Positions 11,531 to 23,141 are shown, numbered from the stretch's first letter. The stretch: 64,000 nucleotides of DNA from Plantago ovata (GCA_028274465.1 CM051455.1:100252942-100316941); one strand, 5' to 3'. A program made the numbers and translations. The notes: generated by a model not told the origin, from the letters alone.

Positions 11531-12807
11531 TGATGAATGTGTATTTTACACTTTCATTCGAGTCTTTTTCACCTATTTTAGCTATCCTGTATGTTAATTT
11601 AGCTATATTTTAGTACATTTTATTAGAATAGTGTCACGTTTCCCTTTAGATTTTATTTCACAGGTTTTGGTTGAAATTCGAAGATTTCTGGGCAATTATA
11701 TTGAAGTTGACAAGGAATTGGTGTTCCAGAAGCCTATTTGGAGTATCTGAAGGTTTCCGGATAGGATTTGGAGTCTAGGGGTCGAATCTGGAGGTTAGAA
11801 GGCCACTAGAAGTCAGAAACCGAGTCCGAAAAGGTGAAGAAATCCAAAACCGCGTCGAAAAATGCGGAATTCCGCGAAAAAACCAGGGGGCGAACCGCCC
11901 CAACCTTCGGCGAACCGCCCCAGAGTTTATTCGGGGCCTATATATAGTGCTCAGTTTTCTCTCCGAAAATCATATCTTTCCAGACCTACTTTCTCACCTC
12001 TCTCTATAGTTTTAGGTAGGAACTTCCCGGGGCCTATCCTGGGAGTTCTGTAGCTTAGGGGATACTTTTTCATAGCAGTTTGGAGCTCGTAGGACCGAAA
12101 TCATTCGGAGATTGACAACCTTCGGTAACTTTGTATCTTACAGTTTTATTCTACTTATTTTATTTATCTTTCAATATGTTTTCTTCTATGATTTCTGTTG
12201 ATTGCATGCCTATTATGAGTAGCTAAACTTATCGTTGGTGGTAGTATGTGAATTCTTAGCGAAGGGAAGATAATCATGCTAATGGCTATATCGCGCATTA
12301 TACTCCGTGTCATTGCTTTATTTCGTTGATCAGTTGTAACCAAAATTCTCGTATGTTGTATTGATTATTATGCACAATTGGACACTAGTCGACCATCAGA
12401 CCAATTATCTTCGTAGTGTTGAATAATTACGGAACACATTAGGACAATCGTGATTGACTAGTCAGACCAAATTATCTTCGTAGTGCTTAATACTTGCAAC
12501 AAGACACTAGATTGATTCAAAGATCTCTATGCAAGACCGAGGAATTTATGCATGATTATCGACCCGTTATGTTAAGAAGGACCATACTATCACCAATCTC
12601 CATTATCTGCTAGAAACCCCCTATTGCTATCTGTCTGATGTTTTATATTCTCTTGTTAAATAGATAAAGCTAGTTATAGTCCTGAGAGAACGAGACTCGA
12701 GTCATTCTACTGCTACACTACGGTTTTCGTTGTAGTTGTGGATTGCCTTTGGCTAAATAACAAATTTATTTGACTGAACCGGGACCTGACAAATCTCGCG
12801 TTCATCA
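11531..12807 (+). repeat. 5' LTR of element A
   Basis: Begins TGATGAA and ends TTCATCA, an inverted terminal repeat. A GC-rich pair of palindromes, GGGGCGAACCGCCCC (11887-11901) and a 13-bp partial copy (11909-11921), lies about 20 bp upstream of a TATA box TATATATAG (11941-11949). These give a plausible core promoter. Confidence 0.95.
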
Positions 12808-12810
12808 AAT

Positions 12811-12827
12811 TGGCGCCGTTGCCGGGG
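12811..12827 (+). promoter_or_regulatory. Primer binding site of A (tRNA-Asp type)
   Basis: TGGCGCCGTTGCCGGGG matches the complement of a plant tRNA-Asp 3' end as known for Athila elements. It lies 3 bp after the LTR. Confidence 0.85.
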
Positions 12828-12970
12828 ACTATACTCCTTTTTTCTGTTTAATTTGTTTATATTTACAGCTTTAGATTCCTAATTCTTTTAGTTTTAGTTT
12901 TCCTTTTTAATCTCTCTCTGATACTGCTTTCCTAGCCTGTTTCTAATCACCTTTCCTAGTCTGTTTCAGA

Positions 12971-15120
12971 TTGTGTATGCCGCATACACGTTCTGCAGGT
13001 ACACCGCTTGCTAATTCAATTGCTGAGATCGACAGAGTCTACCACCAAAGAAGGCGACTACTTGAAAGGCGCGCACTAGAGGAAATAGAGGACACCGATT
13101 TCTCTGAATCTCTACTTAGTCTCTTCAAGGAAATCGACGGAATGGCAGAAGCTAGACCACTGAAGGCATGGGTACAACCCACCAAGGATCGTATGAGGGG
13201 ACCGGCGATAGTTCTTTTGTCTGCAACCCGAGATCTGGAGATCAAGAACCACGCATTCCAACAACTTCTGAGGTTCTATGGCTTATCAAGGGAAGATGTG
13301 ATGGGGTACTTGCACGATATCGATGATTTCGTCAACCAACTCCCACGACCCGGAGCTGACATAACAACGGATGAGTTGAGGATGAAGGTTTTTGCTATGG
13401 GACTTGGCGATAGAGCCAAGTCATGGCTGAGTTCTCTTTCAGCAGGCTCGTTGGACACTTGGGAAAAGGTTTTTTCAGCTTTCATGGAGAAATACTTCCC
13501 TCACACCTTGACTACCGCACAAATGGCGCAAATCACTGGATTCAAACAGGACTATGATGAGACCATCTACACCGCGTTCGAGAGGTTCCAAGATCTCACG
13601 AACAAGTGCCCTCACCATGGTTTTGAACTTTCCGACCTAGTCCAACACTTCTACAATGGACTAACCTTCGAGAACCAGCAAGTGGTGGATTTCCAATGCC
13701 GAGGCAATATTTGGGAGGAAACCGCAGAAGCCGTCTGGGCAGTTTTCGAAAGGCTTGCTAAGGGTTCGTAGTTCAAGGACCCAAGAGCAATGGTTAGGAG
13801 ATGTGGACCTGAAGCTCCACCGACTCAAGAAGCCCCTATTTACAGGGGGAATGAGGATCAATTCGAGTGCTTTACCAACGAATTGAAGCAAGTCCTCAAG
13901 AGCGCCACCGGAACAACTGTTTCGAACGAAGTATGCCGAATATGCAAGAATATGGGCATGGGGCTCATATGTGTAGATCGGAGCTGGCATACGATGATGG
14001 CAACTGGGCTCGAGGAGGCGAAGAAGAAGCCTTTGCTACGGAGTTTGGCACTCAAGAAGTTAGCTACGGACAAGACGGTAGGAATCCTCGAGGTGGATTT
14101 TGGAGAAGAGGATACCGTAACAATCAAGGATATGCACCGGCTAACCAAACTTATGGACCTAACCAAGACAGTAGTAGGCTAAACTATGGTAATGACCACT
14201 GCGAAAACCCCACTCCGAAAGAGCCACCGAAGTCGAAGTCGGCTCAACTGATGGAGAACTTGCAGAAGATGGTCGATCACACACAAAGTTTTCTCAAACG
14301 TTATGAAGAAGACTCCGAGAAGACTAGGGCAAGGCTCGATAGGTTGGAAGAGAGCAGTAGGCTTGCCCATCAAAAGATGCAAGAGTTGATCGACCGAGGA
14401 GCAAGTAGGGAACAAGGAAAACTGCCTAGCAGCACTGTGAAGTCAAATGCCATTACATTGGCAGGTGATGTACCTGACGAAATCACCATCAGGAAGGTTG
14501 TTAGGTGCGAGTGTTGCATGAAGGAAGAACTTCTACAGGCTGAAGAAGAAGAGAAGAACCTTGGTTCTGACACAAGTGATGAGGAGCAAGAGGATCCCGA
14601 ACCACTCCCTAAAAGTTTCGATGTTAAAGTAGGGATTGGTGAGCTTGAAGATGTTCGTGCCACGCTAGACACGGGATCCTACTCGAACATAATTCCTTTG
14701 AATGTGTTTGAAAAGAGAAACATCGGAAAACTATCTGAGTAGAGAGCTATTGTGCAACTGGTGGATGGATCCTTTATGAGACCCGAGGGCGTTGTGAAAA
14801 ATGTGTTGGTGAAGATTGGTGAAGCATCTATATACACCAATTTCGTAGTTATGCCGGCATCTGCACCTGGGACGGGGGATGTCATACTCTTAGGGCAAAC
14901 ATTCTTGACTAAACTACGCTCCGTGATGGACATTTACCAAAGAACTTGCACTATCGAAGTGGATGGCAAGCAACACGTATTGCAAGCCATACCTGATCCA
15001 TATGAACCCCCTGATATTACTACTCACTACTGTGGTCTTGCAGCCTATATTCTTTCTTATTCACAGGTTCGTGGCATGGAAAGGAGATCAATGAAGGGGA
15101 AGCCTAGTACCCGCAAATAG
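12971..15120 (+). pseudogene. Athila-like gag and protease, broken
   Basis: The gag core (12971-13771, 266 codons, starting MCMPHTRSAG) has the retrotransposon gag signature: MGLGDRAKSWLSSLSAGS, then WEKVFSAFMEKYFP and a QDYDETIYTAFERFQDL helix. A TAG at 13769-13771 ends this frame, but homology continues (FKDPRAMVRR). The zinc knuckle is split over two frames near 13945: CRIC in one, GHGAHMC in the next. The frame from 13867 continues to a coiled-coil-like stretch (SFLKRYEEDSEKTRARLDRLEE) and an aspartic protease (LDTGSYSNIIP near 14669-14701), a TAG at 14740-14742, and the protease flap and end (ILLGQTFL near 14885-14908). Gag would package the RNA; the protease would mature gag. No pol enzymes follow. 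Confidence 0.85.
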
Positions 15121-17240
15121 AAGAGATAGGCGCAGACAGGAGTCGAGTCAAAGACTTTAACAATGACGCTATCCGGGAGGCAACCCGGAATTTTTACCGC
15201 TTTCTTTACTGCTTTTCTGCATGCATTCATTCTTGAACTATTTGCTTCTCGTATACGAATTTGTTCATGTCTGTGTCGTATATTCTTTGTTTGAGTGAGA
15301 TTTTTCGAGTGGTTTTTTGAAAAAATTGGTTTCGGGGATTAAAACCGCATTTTCTGACGTCGGGAACCGTCTCCCCGCATTGGAGAGCACGGGGCGAACC
15401 GCCCCACGGCCCCAGATCTTCAAAAATGCGGATTTCAACCCCAAAACCTTATTTTCTTCATTCTTCTTCATCCATCCTCCCAAAAAACCCGAAAAGTGCG
15501 ATTTTACATTCAAATCATCATAACTTCTTCATTTCTTGACCAAATTGAGTGTTCTTTAGCTTAATTCAAAGCCTATTACATGATCTATCATCCTATCTGA
15601 ACAAATTTCATCCTAATCGTTAGATTTGCAGATCTGAGGTATCATCCTTAGAACCCTAATTTTCGAATTTGGGGGTTTTCTATTTTGAGCTTCAATTATG
15701 CTTATTTGATGCATGGGTATGTTGTTTGTGTGATTAGACATGTTATTTACTATCAATTGCATGCTCAATTTTGCTTAGATTGTTGATTTGGGTATTTTGC
15801 TACTAGATGATATATCTTGTTCTGCAATATGTCTTTATCTTTGGTTTCTTGCATATGAATGTGTTTATTGAAGTAATGTTGGTGGATTTGACGATAGAAT
15901 GCTTATTAGTTGAGAATGAGGATTTATGTTGGTAGAATTTTTCGCTGCTATGGTATGAATTGAGTCTGTTATCAAGGATATTGGTTGTCTAGTAAAAGCA
16001 TGATGTGATGTATTGTATGTAGTAGTTACATTGGTATGTTGCATGATTAAGAAGTTAGGCTAGACATTACGGTTTGGGGAGCTTGATTGTTGATTTTATC
16101 ACTCGTATTTTTCGCTTTTACACTAGCATATATTTGAGTCTGTTTTGTGTCATACGAGGTGCTAATTGCTGTTTGTAGGTACCATACCAAGGTAAGGGAG
16201 AATTCCCGTATGATTGCTGTAAAAAACCATGTCAAGGGAGGTGATCTTGCTAGATGTGCGTTCGAGCCAAGGGGTTTTGCAACGACGTCGTGGATTATCC
16301 AAGAGGAGGAGCTAGAGTACACCTGGAGTAAGGACTCCTATGCCTATTCATGCACCACCGAAGGGACAGAAACCATAATTACGTCATCACGAGGACTGCA
16401 GAGTTCGAGTGAACTGGAAGGCACCGGGACATTCTCGCCGCGACGGATTCAATCTTGAGTTCGTAGTTGCTAGAAGATTCTGAAGCGCTAGCTTGGTTCC
16501 AAAACATAATGACATGGGTACCCAGTCCCTCGTTGGGGCGCCCCTTGCCTGCCTCTAAAGTGACCATCATATAGACATCGGTCGGAGCAACAGTGGAGAA
16601 TGTGGTCGAAATTGGAGAAAAAGGTAGAAGACTTCTGAGTATCCGAGCAGCCTACTGTAACCTTCTCGTGGTGTAAAACGTTGGAGGGGGAGGTCCTGAT
16701 ACCACTGCCCTTTCCCCTTCAACAATTTACATCCTATTGGAGGGCTACAAGATGGAGGATTCCATAACATCGGCGGCTAATCTTGAGAATTCTACCTGCC
16801 ACTGCAACTCTACTGGCGATGATGATGGTGACAGTAGTGACAATGAAGGCCATACGGGCAATGATGATTCTGATAGAGGAGTTGTTCCTGTTCGGCCTAA
16901 AATTGGAACTACCGCACCCACCAGAAGACCTGATGACACCCTATACAGCTCACAGAGGAGGCCCAATAAATCACAAGCAGCATACTCAGCCGACCGAGGC
17001 CAAACCATGGTGTAACATCTAGTATCACATCTTATTTCCTCATTTTCTTACTGCTAGGGACTAGCGTTAATTTCATGAGGGGGGATGGGATTTAAGTGAT
17101 CTAGTATTATTAGTTTGGAGCTTGACATTGGTAGGCTGAGTATAGTACCTCGCATGCTTTATTCGTCTGCATTTGCATTTGCACGTTTACTGCTTTCTTA
17201 GATTTTTTAGGTTGCATTTCATTTCATTCATCCTAGGATA
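15121..17240 (+). other. Internal non-coding or decayed region of A
   Basis: No recognised domain. A palindrome GGGGCGAACCGCCCC at 15391-15405 repeats the LTR motif exactly. Between about 16180 and 17015 there are short frames that look like decayed coding sequence, the last ending in an acidic tail (DDDGDSSDNEGHTGNDD near 16814-16864). I cannot identify them. Confidence 0.4.
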
Positions 17241-17249
17241 GTTTTGCAT

Positions 17250-18530
17250 GTTTTTTATGGAGTTTATTGCCGAATTTTTTGAACTTTTTTATTGGGTAGA
17301 TCAACTAGCTATGCCATTAATCGTATGCTTCATCTCTATGAATTTGGTTGAGGTTTTTCTCGCTTGGCTTGTCACATTTATGTATTGCACTTAGTTAAGC
17401 ATGGTAGTCTCGACATCACTTAGTGGTGCTTTCTCTACTGCGGTTCACGAAGGCCTTTATAATAGGATGATGCATGTTAGGGTCTTATGGTTGTTTCCCG
17501 AGTAATTATGTACCTAAGAGGCAACAAGTATTCACCATGCTTTGAGATTGCTAAATGCCTAGGAAGGAGGTAGTGTGAGGTTGTGTGATCCTTTGTTTAT
17601 AACCTACTCTTCCGAATAGGTTTGGGGAGGGGGTTATACCATCATAGACTTGTTTCTGTTTTTCATTTTAGTATCGTGAGTTTATTTTTCATTTTTCGTG
17701 AATTTTGTACTCCAACCTATTCTTTCGAATAGGTTTGGGGAAGTCGTGTGAGTCATTTTGTTTCTCTTTTTGTTATGCTACTGCTGGCTAAAAAATAAAC
17801 TTAAAAAAAAAAAAGAAAATTCCAGAAAAAAAAGAGAAAAAGAAAAAGAAAAAAATCTGGAAAGAAAACAAAAGGGGAAAAAAAGAGAAGATCCCAAAAA
17901 AGCAAAGAAGGGTCCAAAAAAGAAAGCCAAATAGCAGTTTAGCAAAGTTTGAATCTTTTCCATTTTTCGTTTTGTTCGTAATCGAGTTGTAATTTTCTAT
18001 TTTTATTTTTTATCTTTTCTGTCTTGAGTGTCATCTGTTCTAGACCACCCTCGTCCTACCATTCAGGAAGTGGTGAATAGCTTAAGACTTTACTTGAGAG
18101 ATGGGTAGAATCGGGGAGTGTTATCTTTTATAGGGAACCCTCCTTCGTTTGATGAGAGCCAGTACTGGTTCGACCTCTTTTGAGGAAAAGTCTTAACATG
18201 GTGGAAGAGCGGTAAGTCCTCAGTTTCATAGGCACGGGGCAACCATTCGTATCTTAGCATGCTTCATTACGTCGTCACTGACTAGGTCCAGGTAGAGAAT
18301 GATACGAGAGACTATCTTGTCTTGACATAAGTGCTTATGTGGATGTGTATAAGTCAATCGAGGTATTCTTTAACCTAAATGCATGCTTTGATTTATATGG
18401 TTTTTGTTCATATGTTATTTGGTAGATTCAGTAGATTAGTTCATTTTATTTGTCATGAAACTCCATTTTGTGTCTTGCATGTTTTTTGTATTAGAATCTA
18501 GCTTAGTTGCTTGAGGACAAGCAAAGGTTC
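17250..18530 (+). other. Conserved non-coding 3' module of A with hairpins
   Basis: This stretch has no long ORF yet is strongly similar, with small gaps, to 53505-54760 in element B, although the two elements differ in LTR sequence and gag. It holds two copies of a hairpin of the form CCTATTC-loop-GAATAGG, each followed by TTTGGGGA (17603-17620 and 17716-17733). An A/G-rich tract follows (about 17795-17935), then a third hairpin GAGCCAGTACTGGTTC (18156-18171). Conservation without coding suggests an RNA or DNA signal; the role is unknown. Confidence 0.7.
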
Positions 18531-18543
18531 GGTTTGGGGAGTT
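18531..18543 (+). promoter_or_regulatory. Polypurine tract of A
   Basis: GGTTTGGGGAGTT immediately precedes the 3' LTR start at 18544. Element B has the same tract before its 3' LTR. Confidence 0.8.
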
Positions 18544-19819
18544 TGATGAATGTGTATTTTACACTTTCATTCGAGTCTTTTTCACCTATTTTAGCTATCC
18601 TCTATGTTAATTTAGCTATATTTTAGTACATTTTATTAGAATAGTGTCACGTTTCCCTTTAGATTTTATTTTACAGGTTTTGGTTGAAATTTGAAGATTT
18701 CTGGGCAATTATATTGAAGTTGACAAGGAATTGGTGTTCCAGAAGCCTATTTGGAGTATCTGAAGGTTTCCGGATAGGATTTGGAGTCTAGGGGTCGAAT
18801 CTGGAGGTTAGAAGGCCACTAGAAGTCAGAAACCGAGTCCGAAAAGGTGAAGAAATCCAAACCGCGTCGAAAAACGCGGAATTCCGCAAAAAAACCAAGG
18901 GGCGAACCGCCCCAACCTGCGGCGAACCGCCCCAGAGTTTATTCGGGGCCTATATATAGTGCTTAGTTTTCTCTCCGAAAATCATATCTTTCCAGACCTA
19001 CTTTCTCACCTCTCTCTATAGTTTTAGGTAGGAACTTCCCGGGGCCTGTCCTGGGAGTTCTGTAGCTTAGGGGATACTTTTTCATAGCAGTTTGGAGCTC
19101 GTAGGACCGCAATCATCCGGAGATTGACAACCTTTGGTAACTTTGTATCTTACAGTTTTATTCTACTTATTTTATTTATCTTTCAATATGTTTTCTTCTA
19201 TGATTTCTGTTGATTGCATGCCTATTATGAGTAGCTAAACTTATCGTTGGTGGTAGTATGTGAATTCTTAGCGAAGGGAAGATAATCATGCTAATGGCTA
19301 TATCGCGCATTATACTCCGTGTCATTGCTTTATTTCGTTGATCAGTTGTAACCAAAATTCTCGTATGTCGTATTGATTATTATGCACAATTGGACACTAG
19401 TCGACCATCAGACCAATTATCTTCGTAGTGTTGAATAATTACGGAACACATTAGGACAATCGTGATTGACTAGTCAGACCAAATTATCTTCGTAGTGTTT
19501 AATACTTGCAACAAGACACTAGATTGATTCAAAGATCTCTATGCAAGACCGAGGAATTTATGCATGATTATCGACCCGTTATGTTAAGAAGGACCATACT
19601 ATCACCAATCTCCATTATCTGCTAGAAACCCCCTATTGCTATCTGTCTGATGTTTTATATTCTCTTGTTAAATAGATAAAGCTAGTTATAGTCCTGAGAG
19701 AACGACACTCGGGTCATTCTACTGCTACACTACGGTTTTCGTTGTAGTTGTGGATTGCCTTTGGCTAAATAACAAATTTATTTGACTGAACCGGGACCTG
19801 ACAAATCTCGCGTTCAGCA
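18544..19819 (+). repeat. 3' LTR of element A
   Basis: Near-identical to the 5' LTR. It keeps the palindrome pair (18899-18913 and 18921-18933) and the TATA box at 18951-18959. The last 7 bases read TTCAGCA instead of TTCATCA, followed by the TSD CGTTA. Confidence 0.95.
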
Positions 19820-19824
19820 CGTTA

Positions 19825-21474
19825 CAGGAGGAGTCCATTGTGATTGAATTCCGTTTTCCTTCAAGTAGTCGAGGAATTATTGACTTAAGTATTTGCCTCC
19901 TCGATCGCAGTGAAGTTTTACAATGCTTAAGTTTAATTCTTTCTCGACTTCATTCCTAAACTCCTTGAATTTCTAGAAGGTTTCGGATTTGTGCTTCATC
20001 AAATAAATATATCCGAATCTTGAGAAATCATCTGTAAAGGTAACAAAGTAAGAATAACCCCCACGCGTTTGAACCACAAAAGGTCCACATACATCACTGT
20101 GTATGAGTTCTAAGCAGCGAGTGGCTCGAACACCTTTTCATGTAAAAGGTTTGTTCGTCATCTTGCCTTTAACACAGGATTCACACGTTCCATATGATTC
20201 AAAATCAAATGGTTCTAAGTACTCCAACTTCCTTAGTCTTTGAATCCGTGTTTCATTGATATGGCCAAGTCTACAATGCCATAGGTAAGATGGATTATTC
20301 TTCCTACTTGAAGATGATAGTTTGTTTTCGATTTGAATTATAGCTTGACTACTTTGCGATAAATATAAACCATTCACTAAACGTGCATTTCCATAAAACA
20401 AATCGTTGTGTGAAAAATAACAAGTATTATTACCAAAACGAAAGGGAAAACCCAAATTGTCTAACAATGGAATGGAAATAATATTGCAGACAACAGAAGG
20501 AACATAATAAACATTATCAAGTTATAATATTTGTCCAGAGGGAAAATCTAATCTTGTATCTTCCAACACGCTTGGCGATGACAACATTATCGTTCCCAAC
20601 GCGTAGATCAATTTCCCCTTGTTTGACTAGCCTATCCTCAGTTAGCCCCTGCACATTATTACAAATGTGCGAGCCACAAGCTGTATCTAATACCCAACTA
20701 TTGGAGTGAAAAGTAGTCATGTTGTTTTCAATTACAAATATACCTGAGCTAGATGCCGATGGCTTCGAAGCTCCTTCCGCTATCATTAGCGGGCAGTCTC
20801 TCTTCCAATGCCCTATTTGTGCGTAATGAAGACAAGCCTCCACATGGATCTTCTTCAAATGCTTCACGATTTCACGAGTACGTTTTGACCTCATAGCCCT
20901 TTTCGATCTTCTATTGACCGTAAGTGAATCGTGAACAACAGGTGAGTATACTGGACCGACTTCGGGCTTCTGGATTGATTCCAGCAGCTTTTCTACAATC
21001 AAGATAACTGAAGCCTTAGCTTCAAGCTCCAATCCATATCCAGCAAGTTCATAGAGAAAATCAATCAACGTCTTTGCTTGTTCGGGCAACAACTCTTCCG
21101 AATGGATCCTTCGGATTAGCATAATCTTGATTACTTCGAACCCTTCGCACATTTTTGGAGCATCCAAAAATGAAGAGAGATATTTAATAATCTCATATGG
21201 TTCTTTGTTGAGACATGGTCTAACCAAATTCTCAGACATAGCATTCAATAATACTTCCGTCACAAATCTAGCACTTCTCACGCTGATTGATACAAGCAAT
21301 CACAAGTTGCATTCGTCAACTCTGTGGGCGGTGCAGGGATGGTTCGTCTAAGAAATACTCAACCTCATTGTTCCATAGCACCTTTCCAATGTCATGGATC
21401 CAATCCTTGTAGTTTGGTCCTGTCAGCTTTTGCAACTCTAAGTCTGCAGTGAGCGTGGAGGACGCTACAACCAT
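19825..21474 (-). pseudogene. Copia gag, protease and start of integrase of element T
   Basis: Read on the minus strand from the ATG at 21474 (MVVASSTL, then KLTGPNYKDWIHDIG, a copia gag N-terminus). A stop near 21310 precedes the next open stretch (21299-20517). The zinc knuckle near 20840 is altered: CLHYAQIGHWKRDC has tyrosine where the second cysteine is expected. The protease shows LDTACGSHICN near 20670, with alanine replacing the usual glycine or serine after DT. The integrase zinc region follows at 20467-20138 (LWHCRLGHINETRI, then CESCVKGKMTNKPF). The read runs to 19825, where element A interrupts it. Confidence 0.85.
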
Positions 21475-22997
21475 TCTTCCTATGGATAAATAATATAGAA
21501 CGAAAATAATAAACCAACTATTGAAATAATATTTCTAAAACACAATCAACTAACTAAATAACAAGGTCCTTTAGCTATTTAGCTTCCACTATTTTCACAT
21601 ATGCATTGCCCCAAAACAAATACATACGAGTAATAGTCAAACAATTACTTTAGTGTCCAAGATCCAAATTACTACTATGCTATGCCCCTGCTGGGGCTGG
21701 ATGCATAACATAGCAAAACTTGGTAGGACTATCCAATTGCACATGCAACTCTTGGTTGGTTAAATCTAATTCAACCTGATGCCCCTCGCATTGCAAATCG
21801 CGGGCGATAAATACAATGCTAGTAAGTCACAACTATAAGCAGACCCTAAAACATTCCAATGTCGGCAAGATTCAATTCCTGGGCGATAAATATATAATGT
21901 CGACAGTGTTCTGTTTAGAGCCCCTTATTGAAGGCATTGCAGAAATATATATTAAAGCATACATATTCCAAGACTTATATTATTTTGGGGATTTAAGATT
22001 TGAGGGTTGTTATCTTAGTTATCTACAAATACGGGCGTCGCCTACCCTACATGCATGAGCGGTCTACACATAACGGATGCCGCCTATCCATTCTAGTTCT
22101 AAGACGCGGTCAAGCACATAATGGGCGCCGCCTACCCATGCATATAATATGAGGTCCGACAAATAATAGGGAGCCGTCTACCCTCACATGCAATCCGATC
22201 GAACGTAAAGTAAAATACAACATGCGTGGTATTTAAACATGCATTGACATACAATAGCATATTGAGCATACGAACAAATAGTAATCTATGTGGATAACAA
22301 ATGACTTCATAATTTCATTGATGAAAATTATAATCCCATACTTATAATCTCTATGTAAAAATTTGAAAATCTTGGACTAGATTGAAAAATTTGAAAATTC
22401 TAGTGACCAAGTAGCAATTTTCGAAAACCCGAAGGACCTAATTGTAGTTTTCAAAACTTCGAGGAGTTAAGTTTAATTTTCAAAAGTAGAAGGACCTATT
22501 TGTAACAAACAATAAATTGATAAATTACAAATAACCCCTTCAACTTAATACTAATTAATTCTTAACACCTTTAGTTACAATTAAGTCTTATTTATATTCA
22601 AAATATAAAATTCAATCCTCAAAATTTCCAAAAGTTCGATTTTGGATCAAACCCCAATTTAAAAATTTATAAAAGCCCCCAAATAAAACGGGGCGGGACT
22701 TCCCGCCCCTTCCCACGGCTCGCTTGCTATCGCAGGCGAGATTGCCTGCGGATTCGTAGCCTACTCGCCTGCGAATCCACAGGCTGCCTGCGATCGTCGC
22801 AGGCGGTGGTAGGGTGGTGGCACTGCCGCCACCCCTAGGGTTTTATAAAAAATAAATTTATTTTTTTTGAAAAATATAAATTCAAAATTTATATAAAAAT
22901 AAAACTTTTATAAATCGAATTGACATAGGATCAATTGTATCCACATAAACTAAAAAATCATACAACATATACGTATATACATAATCGCTTAGCATGC
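21475..22997 (-). other. Leader (5' UTR) of element T
   Basis: A 1.5-kb AT-rich leader without coding signal. Between about 22020 and 22190 a motif like GGGCGCCGCCTACCC recurs imperfectly four times. Between 22680 and 22850 there is a GC-rich palindromic block, listed separately. Confidence 0.55.
22689..22850. repeat. GC-rich palindromic block in the T leader
   Basis: It opens with a perfect inverted repeat (GGGGCGGGA, 2-base spacer, TCCCGCCCC) at about 22689-22708. Several copies and inversions of CGCAGGCGA, TCGCCTGCGA and GCCTGCGAT follow, and it ends with GGTGGCACTGCCGCC. The flanks on both sides are strongly AT-rich. Confidence 0.8.
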
Positions 22998-23010
22998 GCT
23001 CTGATACCAC
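22998..23010 (-). promoter_or_regulatory. Primer binding site of element T (tRNA-Met type)
   Basis: The minus strand reads GTGGTATCAGAGC, containing TGGTATCAGAGC, the standard complement of the plant initiator tRNA-Met 3' end. It abuts an LTR terminus ending TTACA on the minus strand. Confidence 0.85.
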
Positions 23011-23053
23011 TGTAAGAAAATATGGTCACAATTGCCCCTAGGGTGGTGCAGTG
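23011..23053 (-). repeat. Remnant of the 5' LTR of T
   Basis: Only 43 bp adjacent to the PBS are visible (TGTAAGAAAATATGG on the plus strand) before the B' insertion starts. The rest should lie beyond the window. Confidence 0.6.
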
Positions 23054-23141
23054 TGATGAACGTATTTTTTACGCGTTCATCTTGTCTTTTTTGCCTTCTT
23101 TTGCTATCCTTTTCCCTCGTTTTTTGGTTAGTTTTGTAGAA
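23054..23141 (+). repeat. B': first 88 bp of a B-type LTR
   Basis: Starts TGATGAACGTATTTTTT and aligns with the start of the B LTRs (50317 and 54773) through TTAGTTTTGTAGAA. At that point element S2 begins. The rest of this element should lie right of the window. Confidence 0.8.

Larger units (their letters stand above)
11531..19819 (+). mobile_element. A: Athila-like non-autonomous gypsy element with two intact LTRs
   Basis: LTRs are 11531-12807 and 18544-19819, flanked by an identical 5-bp target duplication CGTTA (11526-11530 and 19820-19824). The PBS follows the 5' LTR after 3 bp and a PPT abuts the 3' LTR. The internal 5.7 kb holds only a broken gag-protease region; I find no RT, RNase H or integrase. 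LTR differences counted by eye are about 18-20 in 1277 bp, so the insertion is fairly recent. It landed inside the integrase of T. The Athila assignment rests on the tRNA-Asp-type PBS and the gag motifs. Confidence 0.9.
7798..23053 (-). mobile_element. T: Tork-like Ty1/copia retrotransposon on the minus strand
   Basis: On the minus strand the order is LTR remnant (23053-23011), PBS (23010-22998), a 1.5-kb leader, gag, protease and start of integrase (21474-19825), then after removal of element A the rest of integrase, RT and RNase H (11525-9105), PPT (9104-9091) and 3' LTR (9090-7798). The long leader and the tRNA-Met-type PBS fit Tork/Angela-like copia. It is inserted at the S1 PPT/LTR boundary. 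Its two LTR outer ends (7798 and 23011) do not look alike, so pairing of the LTRs is unproven. Confidence 0.75.
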
